Of a DNA stretch of 64,000 nucleotides, positions 55,106 to 63,968 are shown piece after piece; the first letter of the stretch is position 1; each line of letters opens with the position of its first letter. The notes beneath the pieces are model-generated. The model was not told the origin of the DNA. It saw only the letters and a program-made list of their open reading frames with translations, and ran no database searches. Source of the DNA: Brachyspira hampsonii 30446 (lineage in GTDB: Bacteria; Spirochaetota; Brachyspiria; Brachyspirales; Brachyspiraceae); assembly GCF_000316195.1 (NCBI RefSeq), contig NZ_JH994111.1, positions 959,999-1,023,998 on the forward strand, in the 5' to 3' direction. The translations under genes and the position numbers were made by a program.

Positions 55106-55816
55106 ATGCTTAGTGATATTTTTATAGATATACAAAAGAATAAGAAAGAATGGCTTAAGAGTAAAGAGGGCAATGAGTTTGAAGACAGATTTGAAGCTTC
55201 TCTGAAACGCTATGGATTTAACAGGAGAATGTCTTCTGATAAAGATATAAAAAATATACTTTCATCTGTAAAAAATAATATTTTGGATAAAAGCTCTGAT
55301 AAAATAATAGATAATATTTATGCTTTAGAAGATAAAAGTATGGAAAACTGTTTTGTATGTCAGCCTTACGGCAGTCAGAATTTTCCAGACTTTCTAATCT
55401 TTACAGCCAAAAAAATTATAGCTATAGAAATAAAATACAGCAGCGGTAAATCTTCTAGTCCTATGTGGAATAGTAATTTACCTAAATCAAATGCTATTTA
55501 TATATTCGGTTCTTACGGAAGAGGCGATGTTACTTTCTTTATAGGAGATGATGTTCTTCCTATGAATGAGAGAAATGAGTTAATAAAATTTTTTGAAGAG
55601 ATAAAGAAACTTGAAGATAATTTTAAAAATAAAATGAAAAAAGAAAGCAAAAATAATCTGTTTGCATATAAATTTGACAGAGGATTTAATGTGTATATTA
55701 GACGAGCTTATGAACAGAATAAAACTATAAATGCTAATGCAAAAATAGATTATTTTCTTCATGAAGATAGAATAAAATGCGAAAATAATGTAATAGAGTT
55801 TTGTAATAGTTTATAA
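55106..55816 (+). CDS. Probable type II restriction endonuclease
   Basis: A 236-residue protein with a PD-(D/E)XK nuclease core: NFPDFLIFTAKKIIAIEIKYS gives D95-x12-E108-x-K110. Flanks (helical start, GSYGRGDVTFF strand) suit a restriction enzyme. A DNA adenine methyltransferase gene follows 15 bp later, so the two probably form a type II restriction-modification system. The recognition site cannot be predicted from the sequence. No other system genes, such as a C protein, are seen. The start is 6 nt after a -10 box, without a ribosome site. Confidence 0.75.
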   Translation: MLSDIFIDIQKNKKEWLKSKEGNEFEDRFEASLKRYGFNRRMSSDKDIKNILSSVKNNILDKSSDKIIDNIYALEDKSMENCFVCQPYGSQNFPDFLIFTAKKIIAIEIKYSSGKSSSPMWNSNLPKSNAIYIFGSYGRGDVTFFIGDDVLPMNERNELIKFFEEIKKLEDNFKNKMKKESKNNLFAYKFDRGFNVYIRRAYEQNKTINANAKIDYFLHEDRIKCENNVIEFCNSL

Positions 55817-55831
55817 TTTTGCAAGAGAGAT

Positions 55832-57055
55832 ATGATGCAGGAAGAGTATACAAAGGAAAGTTTTGATTATCTTAAAAATACTGATATAGAAAAAAGAAAA
55901 AAACTAGGGCAGTACTTTACGCCTAAAAGTATAAGAGATTTGCTTTTAAAAAAATTAATATCCATTTCAGATAAAAAAGACAATGTAAAAATATTAGATC
56001 CAGCATGCGGAAGCGGAGAGTTTCTTTTATCATGCCTAGAATATTTTAATAATGCTAGTCTTTATGGTTTTGAGATAGATGAAAATCTAGTTTCCATTTC
56101 AAAAAAATTAATAAATAATGCTGATATAAAATGCACTGATACTTTGAAAACAGATACAGAAAAATCTATTAAATATGATTATGTTATAGGCAATCCTCCT
56201 TACTTTGAGTTTAAACCAGACAGAGAAACAAAGAAAAAATATTCTGATATAATAAGCGGAAGAATTAATATATTTTCTATATTTATAAAAATAGGTTTAG
56301 AGCTTTTAGAAGATGGAGGATATTTAGCTTATGTGGTGCCTCCTTCTATGAATAATGGGGCTTTTTTCAGTAAACTAAGAGAGTATATAATTAATAACAG
56401 CAGTGTTGAATACTTGCATATTGTGGAAGGCTCTGATAATTTTTATATGGCAAATCAAAAGGTTATGCTTTTAATACTCAAAAAAACTAATAATCATAAA
56501 AATAAAAAATATATATTCTCAAAAAATAGTATTACAATATTTACGGAAGATAAAACTTTTTTAAACAATGCATATAAAAATACTGTAAGTTTAAAAGATA
56601 TAGGATATGCTGTAAAAACAGGAAGTATTGCTTGGAATAAATATAAAGAAAATCTTACAGAAGATAAAAATAATTCTATCCCTTTAATATATTCATCAAA
56701 TATAGTTAATGGAAAAATAGTTATACCGAATAAGAGAAAACTTCAGTATATAAGAAATATTTCTAAAGAGTTGATAATCAAAAATAATGTTATAGCAGTT
56801 AATAGGATAACAGGCTCTCATAAAAATATCAATATAAAATCAGCAATAGTCAAAGAAAAAGAGTTTGTATGTGAGAATCATGTTAATGTTATATATCCTT
56901 TGGAAAATTATAATAAAGCCTATTCATTAGAATATATTTACAATGCTTTAAATGAAAAAAACAATATAAAAGTGTTAAGTCTTATAACAGGAAACACTCA
57001 GGTATCAAAAACAGAATTGGAAAGGCTTCTTCCTATAAAGATTATTAATATTTAA
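55832..57055 (+). CDS. DNA N6-adenine methyltransferase of the RM pair
   Basis: A 407-residue amino-methyltransferase. The AdoMet site is DPACGSGEF at residues 56-64, preceded by KKLGQYFTPKSI, and the catalytic NPPY is at 121-124. This order (AdoMet motif, then NPPY, then a variable target-recognition region) is the gamma class, as in TaqI-like methylases. It protects host DNA against the nuclease encoded 15 bp upstream. An ATG at 55835 is an alternative start. AGAGAG lies about 6 nt before. Confidence 0.88.
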   Translation: MMQEEYTKESFDYLKNTDIEKRKKLGQYFTPKSIRDLLLKKLISISDKKDNVKILDPACGSGEFLLSCLEYFNNASLYGFEIDENLVSISKKLINNADIKCTDTLKTDTEKSIKYDYVIGNPPYFEFKPDRETKKKYSDIISGRINIFSIFIKIGLELLEDGGYLAYVVPPSMNNGAFFSKLREYIINNSSVEYLHIVEGSDNFYMANQKVMLLILKKTNNHKNKKYIFSKNSITIFTEDKTFLNNAYKNTVSLKDIGYAVKTGSIAWNKYKENLTEDKNNSIPLIYSSNIVNGKIVIPNKRKLQYIRNISKELIIKNNVIAVNRITGSHKNINIKSAIVKEKEFVCENHVNVIYPLENYNKAYSLEYIYNALNEKNNIKVLSLITGNTQVSKTELERLLPIKIINI

Positions 57056-57276
57056 ATTATTACAAAATATTTCTAGCAATTATATTTATAAAGCATAAAA
57101 TCAATATCGTATGAAAAATATTAAGGTTCAGTAATTAAAAATAATTTTGTTAGAAATATATCTTTTGAAAATTTTAAATATTTTAAATAGTTAGAAAAAT
57201 ATTCAAAACTTGATGTTTATTTTATATAATTAATATAAATTGCTGTATAGTGCTATAAAAATAATTATATTTCTAT

Positions 57277-57305
57277 TTGAAATAATTATAATTTTATTGT
57301 ATAAT
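57277..57305 (+). promoter_or_regulatory. Promoter of the thiamine-regulated operon
   Basis: TTGAAA at 57277-57282 and TATAAT at 57300-57305 are 17 nt apart. The upstream 57056-57276 holds no gene; it is AT-rich and I saw no hairpin with a T-run. Confidence 0.7.
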
Positions 57306-57312
57306 ATATAAA

Positions 57313-57414
57313 AATTAGGGGAGCTTTAAAAGGCTGAGAGTAAGTTTTATTTATTAAGTTTTATAGATGAACTTAGACCCTTATAACCTGTTGGATAATG
57401 CCAGTGTAGGGAAA
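57313..57414 (+). promoter_or_regulatory. TPP riboswitch (THI element)
   Basis: The conserved aptamer parts appear in order: AGGGGAGC, then GGCTGAGAG, then a variable arm, then GACCCTTATAACCTGTTGGATAATGCCAG (in parts) and GTGTAGGGAAA. The ACCCTT, CTGAGA, GGATAATGCCAG and GTAGGGAA segments match the TPP-binding consensus. It lies about 110 nt before the YjiH gene. I could not identify a clear terminator in the expression platform; AAGGAAA before the ATG could be the controlled site. Excess TPP should turn the operon off. Confidence 0.93.
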
Positions 57415-57520
57415 TATTTTTATAAGTTTTCTAATATTATTTTCATTTTCTCATTTTTATACACTAGTTATTTTCATTAAGGTTTCTCTAAATTATTAAT
57501 TTATATTTAAGGAAATTTTT

Positions 57521-58870
57521 ATGAATAATGTTTCAAACTCAGAAAATGTTTTAAAAGACAATGATTTGACAATTAAATACAGCAGATCATCATATTTGAA
57601 ATTTATTATTTTAAGTGCTATTGGTGTTTTTATGTTTTTTATAACAATAAATATTAATGGCGTGAAATCAATACCAATAGATCATTTAGTGAGTTTTATA
57701 AGAAAGATTCCATTTGTAGAGCCTTATTACGGTATAATTATCACTATGCTGGGGGGAGTATATCCCTTTATAAGTAAATCTTGGAATAAAAATAAAACAG
57801 AGATAGTATTTTCATTTATAAAACTATTGGCAATACCATTTGTTATAATGGCTTATTTCAAATTAGGACCTGCTGATTTTCATAAAGCAAATATGCTTCC
57901 TTTTTCCTACAGATTATTAACACAGGTTGCAGTTTTAATTCCGATAGGGGCTGTATGTTTATCATTTCTTATTGATTATGGGCTTATGGCTTTTGTTGGA
58001 ATATTTATGCGTTATATAATGCGTCCTATTTGGAAAACTCCTGGTATGTCATCAATAGATGCTTTAGCTTCTTTTATAGGCAGTTATTCTGTGGGACTTC
58101 TAATCACTAACAAAGTTTATAAAGAAGGTTATTATTCTACAAAAGAAGCATGCATAATAGCTACAGGTTTTTCTACAGTATCAACTACATTTATGGTTGT
58201 TGTGGCAAAAACTCTTGGAGTTATAGATAAATGGAATATATACTTCTGGGGAACTTTGGCTATTACATTTATAGTTACAGCAATTACAGTTAGACTTTAT
58301 CCTTTGAGAAATAAATCTGATAAAGGATATTTGAATAGAGATGTAATTGAAGAGGCAAAATTTACAGGTGGTAATATTTTTAAAAAGGCATTAGATGAGG
58401 GTGTAAAAGTAGCTGATAAACAAAATAATTTTTTAGACAATATATTAAAAAACTTAAAAGAAGGATTATTAATATCAATATCAATAATGCCTAATTTTAT
58501 GGCTATAACTTTTATAGGATTATTGATAGTTAATTATACCCCTTTGTTTGATTTTGTAAGTTATATATTTCTTCCTTTTACTAAATTATTAGGATTGGGA
58601 GAAGAGGCTTATACTGTTGCAAAAGCATGTTCTATTACTATAGTAGAAATGTTTTCTTCTTCAAGCATTATTATGGATTCAAGCCAATTAGCTAAAAGTG
58701 TAATAGCTATAGTATGCGTTTCAGAAATACTTTATTTTGCAGCACCTATTCCTTGTATGCTTGCTACAGACATTCCAATCAGAATAAGAGATATCATTAT
58801 AATATGGATAGAGAGAATAATATTTTCTTTAGTTTTGGCAGTGCCTTTTGCATATTTATTTTTGGTGTAG
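57521..58870 (+). CDS. YjiH-family membrane protein under TPP control, putative thiamine-related transporter
   Basis: A 449-residue protein with about ten membrane helices and the nucleoside-recognition/Gate-type pattern of the YjiH family: IDALASFIGSYSVGLLITNKVYKEGYYS, ATGFSTVSTTFMVVVAKTLG and VEMFSSSSIIMDSS (all in parts). The first 30 residues are hydrophilic. The role of YjiH proteins is not known. The TPP riboswitch ahead of it and thiM directly downstream suggest that it takes up a thiamine precursor, most simply hydroxyethylthiazole. AAGGAAA precedes the ATG. The gap to thiM is about 100 bp. Confidence 0.85.
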   Translation: MNNVSNSENVLKDNDLTIKYSRSSYLKFIILSAIGVFMFFITININGVKSIPIDHLVSFIRKIPFVEPYYGIIITMLGGVYPFISKSWNKNKTEIVFSFIKLLAIPFVIMAYFKLGPADFHKANMLPFSYRLLTQVAVLIPIGAVCLSFLIDYGLMAFVGIFMRYIMRPIWKTPGMSSIDALASFIGSYSVGLLITNKVYKEGYYSTKEACIIATGFSTVSTTFMVVVAKTLGVIDKWNIYFWGTLAITFIVTAITVRLYPLRNKSDKGYLNRDVIEEAKFTGGNIFKKALDEGVKVADKQNNFLDNILKNLKEGLLISISIMPNFMAITFIGLLIVNYTPLFDFVSYIFLPFTKLLGLGEEAYTVAKACSITIVEMFSSSSIIMDSSQLAKSVIAIVCVSEILYFAAPIPCMLATDIPIRIRDIIIIWIERIIFSLVLAVPFAYLFLV

Positions 58871-58970
58871 AATAGTTTTATTTTAATTGATAAGTATATA
58901 AACTTAATATCTAAGCTTAAAAATAAAAAGTATTAAATTATTTATTTTCTATAATAAAAGGAGTAATAAA

Positions 58971-59765
58971 ATGAGTACATTAAAAGACGAAATATTTAAA
59001 GCAATTACTGATATGAAAGCTAAAAGCCCATTGGTTCATAATATAACAAATTATGTTGTTATGCAAATTACAGCTAATGCCTTGCTTGCAGTGGGGGCTT
59101 CACCTGTTATGACATTTGAAAAGGAAGAGTTTGAAGATATGCTTTCTATAGCTTCATCTCTTGTTATTAATATAGGTACTTTAACAAAAACTTCTATAGA
59201 GGCTATGCATAGTGCTTGTTCTATAGCAAATAAAAAAAATGTTCCTTTCGTGCTTGATCCTGTAGGAGCAGGTGCTACGAAATTAAGAACTCAAACTGCT
59301 ATAGATATAATAAAAAATTATAATCCAAAAGTAATAAGAGGAAATGCCTCTGAGATAATGGTACTTGCTGGTGAGAGTATCAAAACCAAAGGAGTAGACA
59401 GCACTGCTAATGTTAATATGGCATTGGAAGCTGGTAAGCATTTAGCTAAAGAGTATAATACAGTTGTAAGCATAAGCGGAGAAACTGATATTATAACAGA
59501 CGGAAATAGAGTTTTATATGTAAATGGGGGCTCTCATTTAATGCCTTTAAATACAGGTATGGGCTGTACTTCTACTGCCATTACTGCTGCTATGCTTGCG
59601 GTATCAAATCCTTTAATTGCTGCTTCTTCTGCTATGTGCATAATGGCTGATGCTGGAGATATGGCTTCAAAAAAGACAGATGCTCCTGCTAGTTTTGCTG
59701 TTTCATTTATTGATGAGCTTTATAAACTTAATATAAGTAACGCTTCTAATAGGGTAAGAGAATAA
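58971..59765 (+). CDS. thiM: Hydroxyethylthiazole kinase
   Basis: A 264-residue kinase that phosphorylates 4-methyl-5-(2-hydroxyethyl)thiazole for thiamine salvage. Family stretches are SPLVHNITNYVVMQITANALLAVGASPVM (in parts), PFVLDPVGAGATKLR, VIRGNASEIMVLAG and the active-site loop NTGMGCTSTAITAAMLA with the catalytic Cys. AAAGGAG lies about 9 nt before the ATG. No thiE, thiD or thiamine synthesis genes are in the window, so this looks like a salvage-only unit with the YjiH gene. A strong terminator follows. Confidence 0.96.
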   Translation: MSTLKDEIFKAITDMKAKSPLVHNITNYVVMQITANALLAVGASPVMTFEKEEFEDMLSIASSLVINIGTLTKTSIEAMHSACSIANKKNVPFVLDPVGAGATKLRTQTAIDIIKNYNPKVIRGNASEIMVLAGESIKTKGVDSTANVNMALEAGKHLAKEYNTVVSISGETDIITDGNRVLYVNGGSHLMPLNTGMGCTSTAITAAMLAVSNPLIAASSAMCIMADAGDMASKKTDAPASFAVSFIDELYKLNISNASNRVRE

Positions 59766-59798
59766 TATATAAATTAATTGACTTTTTATTATTGGGAG

Positions 59799-59852
59799 TG
59801 CTGATAAACAATGGGCTTTTTTATATTAAAGTCCATTGTTTAAGCATTTTTT
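59799..59852 (+). terminator. Intrinsic terminator after thiM
   Basis: AAACAATGGGCTTT pairs with AAAGTCCATTGTTT (one G-T pair) and is extended by TGCT/AGCA, then TTTTTT. Confidence 0.88.
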
Positions 59853-59869
59853 ATTTATTATTATAATTG

Positions 59870-60808
59870 CTAATCTTTTATTTTTGACGCCATTATATTC
59901 GCTACTATTGAACCTGATATATTATGCCATACGCTGAATATTGCTCCAGGTACTGTTGCTAATGCCATAGAGGCAAAATGTGTTGCTGCCAAAGAAGTAG
60001 CAAGTCCTGAGTTCTGCATTCCTACTTCTATTGATACTGCCTTGCATTTTGAATTACTTAATCTAAATAATTTTCCTAATAGATAACCTAGCAAATATCC
60101 CAAACAGTTATGAAGAACAACTACTATTATAACTAAATAACCAACCTGCATAAGTCTTTGTGAATTAGCAGATACTACAGCAGCTACTATTGCTACAATC
60201 GCAAGTACAGATATTAATGGTAGTATTTCTTTTATACTGCTTGTAAACTTATAAAAGAATTTATTTATTATAAATCCCAAAGCTATAGGCAGTATAACAA
60301 CCTGAACTATTGATATAAACATGCTGACAGCATTAACATCAACCTTTTGTCCTGCATATAAAAGTGTAAGAAGCGGAGTAGCAAAAGGAGCAAGTATTGT
60401 TGATACAGAAGTCATACCAACTGATAATGCCACATCCCCATTTGCTAAATATGTCATAACATTTGAAGAAGTACCACCAGGACAAGTACCTACAAGTATA
60501 ACTCCTACAGCAAGTTCTGGAGGAAGTTTGAATACAATAGAAAGCAAATATGCAAGCAAAGGCATTATTGTAAACTGAGCTATAGCTCCTATTATAATGT
60601 CTTTTGGTCTTGTAAATACAACTTTGAAATCTTCAAGTTTTAATGTAAGCCCCATACCAAACATTACTATCATTAAGAGATAGTTAACATAACTTGTCTT
60701 TATGAAGCTTACTGTTTTTGGAAAAAATAATGATACAGCTGCTACTATTAATACAATTACTGCCATATACTTTCCAAAGAAATTGCTTATTTGTTTTAAT
60801 GTTTTCAT
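59870..60808 (-). CDS. Bile acid:sodium symporter (BASS) family transporter
   Basis: A 312-residue membrane protein with about nine or ten helices. Typical segments are NYLLMIVMFGMGLTLKLEDF, LVGTCPGGTSSNVMTYLANGDVALSVGMTSVSTILAPFATP (in parts, with the Na+-site GTxPGG region), and EVGMQNSGLATSLAATHF. Bacterial BASS proteins import organic anions such as pantoate, keto acids or bile acids. Bile acids are available to an intestinal organism, but substrate choice is not visible. It starts 25 bp after the GldA-like dehydrogenase gene and both have the same AAGGAT leader. Confidence 0.9.
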   Translation of the reverse strand: MKTLKQISNFFGKYMAVIVLIVAAVSLFFPKTVSFIKTSYVNYLLMIVMFGMGLTLKLEDFKVVFTRPKDIIIGAIAQFTIMPLLAYLLSIVFKLPPELAVGVILVGTCPGGTSSNVMTYLANGDVALSVGMTSVSTILAPFATPLLTLLYAGQKVDVNAVSMFISIVQVVILPIALGFIINKFFYKFTSSIKEILPLISVLAIVAIVAAVVSANSQRLMQVGYLVIIVVVLHNCLGYLLGYLLGKLFRLSNSKCKAVSIEVGMQNSGLATSLAATHFASMALATVPGAIFSVWHNISGSIVANIMASKIKD

Positions 60809-60833
60809 TTTTTTATCCTTATATATTTTTTAT

Positions 60834-61901
60834 TTATTTTATGTACTTACTATTATTGAATTCCTCTAAATCAATAATAGCTTTTAATACCATTTCTTTG
60901 TCAAGTCCATAAGAACTTATGTACTTAGTATCTAATGCCGTATTAATATCATCATCTTCTAAACTTGCTTTATTTATTCCTATATCTTTTAAACATGTTG
61001 GAAGCGACATTGATTTATTAAACTTAAAAATATCTTCTCTTGCATCATATTGTTTATTCATAGTAAGAAGAAGTAATATTCCATAAGCTACCAATTCTCC
61101 ATGAAGGAATTTTTCTCCCATTCTTTTTAATTTTGTTAATCCGTTATGCAAATATATATTATAATTATATCCTGCCATTACAGAAGTTAATCCTGCTGTG
61201 TATATTATATGAAGTATTACTCTGTTTAGAACATCTGATGATTTTTTATTTCTAAAATCATTTACAGCTTCTGAATAATATTTTAATATATCATTAGAAC
61301 AGTTTTTTATTATTTCAATACCTAAGAAATTTCTATAATTTAAACTTTCATTTCTTGTGTAGAATAATGCTTCATACTGTTTAGAAAGTGCATTTCCAAG
61401 ACCAGCTATAAAATAATTTTCCGGAGAGTTTAGTATAACATCAGTATTTATAAATGTATGTAAAGGCGGTCTTTTCAAACTAAACATCTCTCTAAAGCTT
61501 CCATCATTATCATAAACAACAGATATAGAGGTAACAGCAGCAGAGTTGGAGGCTAATGTAGGAAATGTAAATATAGGTTTATTCATCATATCTGCTAAAA
61601 CTTTTGAGGTATCTAATGCTCTTCCGCCTCCTACTGCAAATATCATATCGGCTTCTATTACAGCTTTTTTCTCTTTAAGTAAATCAACATTTTCAAAAGT
61701 TGAATTTCCGCCGTAATGAAGCATACCTGTTATACTTATGTCTTTTATATTATTTAATATTAATTCTATTGATGCTTGAATAGATTTTTTACCCGATATG
61801 ATTACAGCTTTTTTTCCGTAATTTGAACATATATCATATACATCTTTGTAAGCATCGCTTCCTATACTAAAGTTTGTTAAAAATAAATTTTCTATACTCA
61901 T
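60834..61901 (-). CDS. Glycerol dehydrogenase-like (iron-containing alcohol dehydrogenase fold) protein
   Basis: A 355-residue protein of the GldA/G1PDH branch. NAD-binding GGGRALDTSK is at residues 91-100, TFPTLASNSAAVTSISVVYD at about 112-131. The usual first metal ligand Asp in GxGD is Asn170 here (AGLGNALSKQYEAL), while His residues in HNGLTKLK and FLHGELVAYG remain, so metal binding or activity may differ. AAGGATT precedes the ATG. It shares an operon with the BASS transporter downstream. Substrate unknown. Confidence 0.8.
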   Translation of the reverse strand: MSIENLFLTNFSIGSDAYKDVYDICSNYGKKAVIISGKKSIQASIELILNNIKDISITGMLHYGGNSTFENVDLLKEKKAVIEADMIFAVGGGRALDTSKVLADMMNKPIFTFPTLASNSAAVTSISVVYDNDGSFREMFSLKRPPLHTFINTDVILNSPENYFIAGLGNALSKQYEALFYTRNESLNYRNFLGIEIIKNCSNDILKYYSEAVNDFRNKKSSDVLNRVILHIIYTAGLTSVMAGYNYNIYLHNGLTKLKRMGEKFLHGELVAYGILLLLTMNKQYDAREDIFKFNKSMSLPTCLKDIGINKASLEDDDINTALDTKYISSYGLDKEMVLKAIIDLEEFNNSKYIK

Positions 61902-61973
61902 TTTTTAATCCTTATAATTATATTATTTTTTATTTTATTTATTGTTTTTATTCTAATGTTTTGTTTTATAAAA

Positions 61974-62003
61974 TTAACCATTAATAATCATATTTTACTC
62001 CTT
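61974..62003 (-). other. Mini-ORF with strong ribosome site upstream of the GldA-like gene
   Basis: On the minus strand AAGGAG (62003-61998) is followed 6 nt later by ATG ATT ATT AAT GGT TAA (61991-61974). This five-codon frame (MIING) has a near-ideal ribosome site. It may be a leader peptide or the remnant of a lost gene. The other bases of the 303 bp gap 61902-62204 hold only AT-rich sequence and a hairpin near 62155. Confidence 0.4.
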
Positions 62004-62153
62004 ATAAAAAATTTTTATTTAAAATAAATTTAGTCTATGCTTATATCAGCTATAAACTAAACAATTTTTATCCTGGCTTAAAAGATAGGAACCAAGCAGT
62101 CTGTAATATTAATTTTTTGTTATGACTTTTAGATTATTAGTGCTTTTATTTGA

Positions 62154-62182
62154 CGCTATAGTTAAAGAAATAAACTATAGCA
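62154..62182 (-). terminator. Possible terminator hairpin after ilvD
   Basis: GCTATAGTT (62155-62163) and AACTATAGC (62173-62181) form a perfect 9 bp stem 24 bp beyond the ilvD stop. The sequence after it on the minus strand is GTCAAATAAAAG, which is not a clean T-run. Confidence 0.4.
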
Positions 62183-62204
62183 TCAATTTATTTTCATTAA
62201 AAAA

Positions 62205-63887
62205 TTATTTTAATATAGCACCTGTATTAGCAGACTGAACAAGTTTTCTATATCTTCCAAGCCAGCCTCTAATTTCTTCTAAAGGTTTAATAGGAATCTC
62301 TTTTCTTCTTTTTTCCATTTCTTCATCAGAGATTTCTAAATTGATTTTATGATTAGGAATATCTATACTTATGATGTCATTTTCTTTTATAAAGGCTATC
62401 TCTCCGCCGCTTGCAGCTTCTGGTGAAACATGTCCTATAGAAGCACCTCTTGAAGCTCCTGAGAATCTTCCGTCAGTGATTAAAGCAACATCTTTATCTA
62501 ATTTCATACCAGCAAGAGCAGAAGTAGGGTTAAGCATTTCACGCATACCAGGTCCGCCCTTAGGTCCTTCATATCTTATAACTACAACATCGCCTTTATT
62601 TATTTTTCCTGCATATATAGCAGCTATTGCAGATTCTTCACTGTCAAATACCCTTGCAGGTCCTTTATGTACAAGCATCTCATCAGCAACAGCAGAACGT
62701 TTAACAACGCAGCCGTCTTTAGCTATATTTCCCCAAAGTATGGCAATTCCTCCTGTTTTGCTGTAAGGATTTTCTATATTTCTTAAAACATTATTATTTT
62801 TATTAACAGCATCTTTTATATTTTCAGCTATTGTTTTACCTGTAGCAGTAAGAAGAGAAGTATTTATAAATCCGCCTTTATCAAGCTCTTTCATAACAGC
62901 AGGTATTCCTCCAGCTTTGTATAAATCTTCTATATAGTTATGCCCTGCAGGTGCTAAATGGCATAAATTAGGAGTACGGTCGCTTACTTCATTTATAGTT
63001 TTTAAATCTATTGGTATGCCAGCCTCATTTGCTATTGCAAGCAGGTGAAGAACACTGTTTGTAGAGCAGCCCAATGCCATATCCACAGCAAGAGCATTTT
63101 TAAATGATTCCGGAGTTATTATATCTAATGGTTTTATATCTTTTTTCAATAATTCCATAACCTGCATACCAGCTTTTTTAGCAAGCAAAGTTCTAGCAGA
63201 ATATACAGCAGGTATTGTTCCGTTTCCTGGAAGTGCTATACCTAAAGCCTCAGAAAGACAGTTCATACTATTTGCAGTGTACATACCAGCACAGGAACCG
63301 CAGCTTGGACATGTATTTTGTGCATATTCTTCTAATTCGGCATCGTTTATAAGATTAGCCTTTTTTGCTCCTACTGCCTCAAATATATTCGATAAACTTA
63401 TTTTCTCATCGCCATGATCACCAGGAAGCATAGCTCCTCCGCTTATTACTATTCCTGGTATATTCATTCTTAAAAGTCCCATTATCATACCAGGTACTAT
63501 TTTATCGCAGTTAGGTACTAGAACAACTCCGTCTAAACCATGAGCTATAACCATACTTTCAACAGAATCAGCTATTAACTCTCTTGAAGGAAGTGAATAT
63601 TTCATTCCTAAGTGTCCCATAGCTATTCCATCACATACACCTATAGAAGGTATAAGTATAGGAGTTCCTCCTCCTATTAAGACTCCTGCTTTAACAGCCT
63701 GAGATAGTTTATCAAGATGTATATGTCCAGGTACAATTTCACTATATGCAGAAATAATTCCAATCAGAGGTCTTTTTAATTCTTCATCTGTATATCCCAT
63801 AGAGTAGAATAATGATCTGTTTGGTGCTCTTTCATCACCCTTTAATACTCTGTCGCTTCTTAAAGAACTATTTTCTCTGAAACTCAT
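62205..63887 (-). CDS. ilvD: Dihydroxy-acid dehydratase
   Basis: The ATG at 63887 ([17 protein letters not shown]) is preceded by GGAG and fits the family, whereas the frame extends upstream to 63968 across the promoter. The 560-residue iron-sulfur enzyme dehydrates dihydroxy acids to the keto-acid precursors of valine, isoleucine and pantothenate. Cluster cysteines are in [13 protein letters not shown] and [21 protein letters not shown] (in parts); [18 protein letters not shown] is near the C terminus. Other ilv genes are not next to it. Its product class, keto acids, is of the same kind as known BASS substrates, a weak hint on the neighbouring transporter. Confidence 0.96.
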   Translation of the reverse strand: MSFRENSSLRSDRVLKGDERAPNRSLFYSMGYTDEELKRPLIGIISAYSEIVPGHIHLDKLSQAVKAGVLIGGGTPILIPSIGVCDGIAMGHLGMKYSLPSRELIADSVESMVIAHGLDGVVLVPNCDKIVPGMIMGLLRMNIPGIVISGGAMLPGDHGDEKISLSNIFEAVGAKKANLINDAELEEYAQNTCPSCGSCAGMYTANSMNCLSEALGIALPGNGTIPAVYSARTLLAKKAGMQVMELLKKDIKPLDIITPESFKNALAVDMALGCSTNSVLHLLAIANEAGIPIDLKTINEVSDRTPNLCHLAPAGHNYIEDLYKAGGIPAVMKELDKGGFINTSLLTATGKTIAENIKDAVNKNNNVLRNIENPYSKTGGIAILWGNIAKDGCVVKRSAVADEMLVHKGPARVFDSEESAIAAIYAGKINKGDVVVIRYEGPKGGPGMREMLNPTSALAGMKLDKDVALITDGRFSGASRGASIGHVSPEAASGGEIAFIKENDIISIDIPNHKINLEISDEEMEKRRKEIPIKPLEEIRGWLGRYRKLVQSANTGAILK

Positions 63888-63940
63888 AATTATTTCTCCA
63901 CTTAATAAAATTATTATTTTTGTAAAATTGTAATGCATAT

Positions 63941-63968
63941 ATTTTATTAGATAATGACAAAAAATCAA
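63941..63968 (-). promoter_or_regulatory. Probable ilvD promoter
   Basis: On the minus strand TTGATT (63968-63963) and TAAAAT (63946-63941) are 16 nt apart. The remaining bases to 64000 show nothing. Confidence 0.55.

Noticed and set aside
62371..62766. 131-codon plus-strand frame opposite ilvD
   Set aside because: Antisense shadow of a highly conserved gene.
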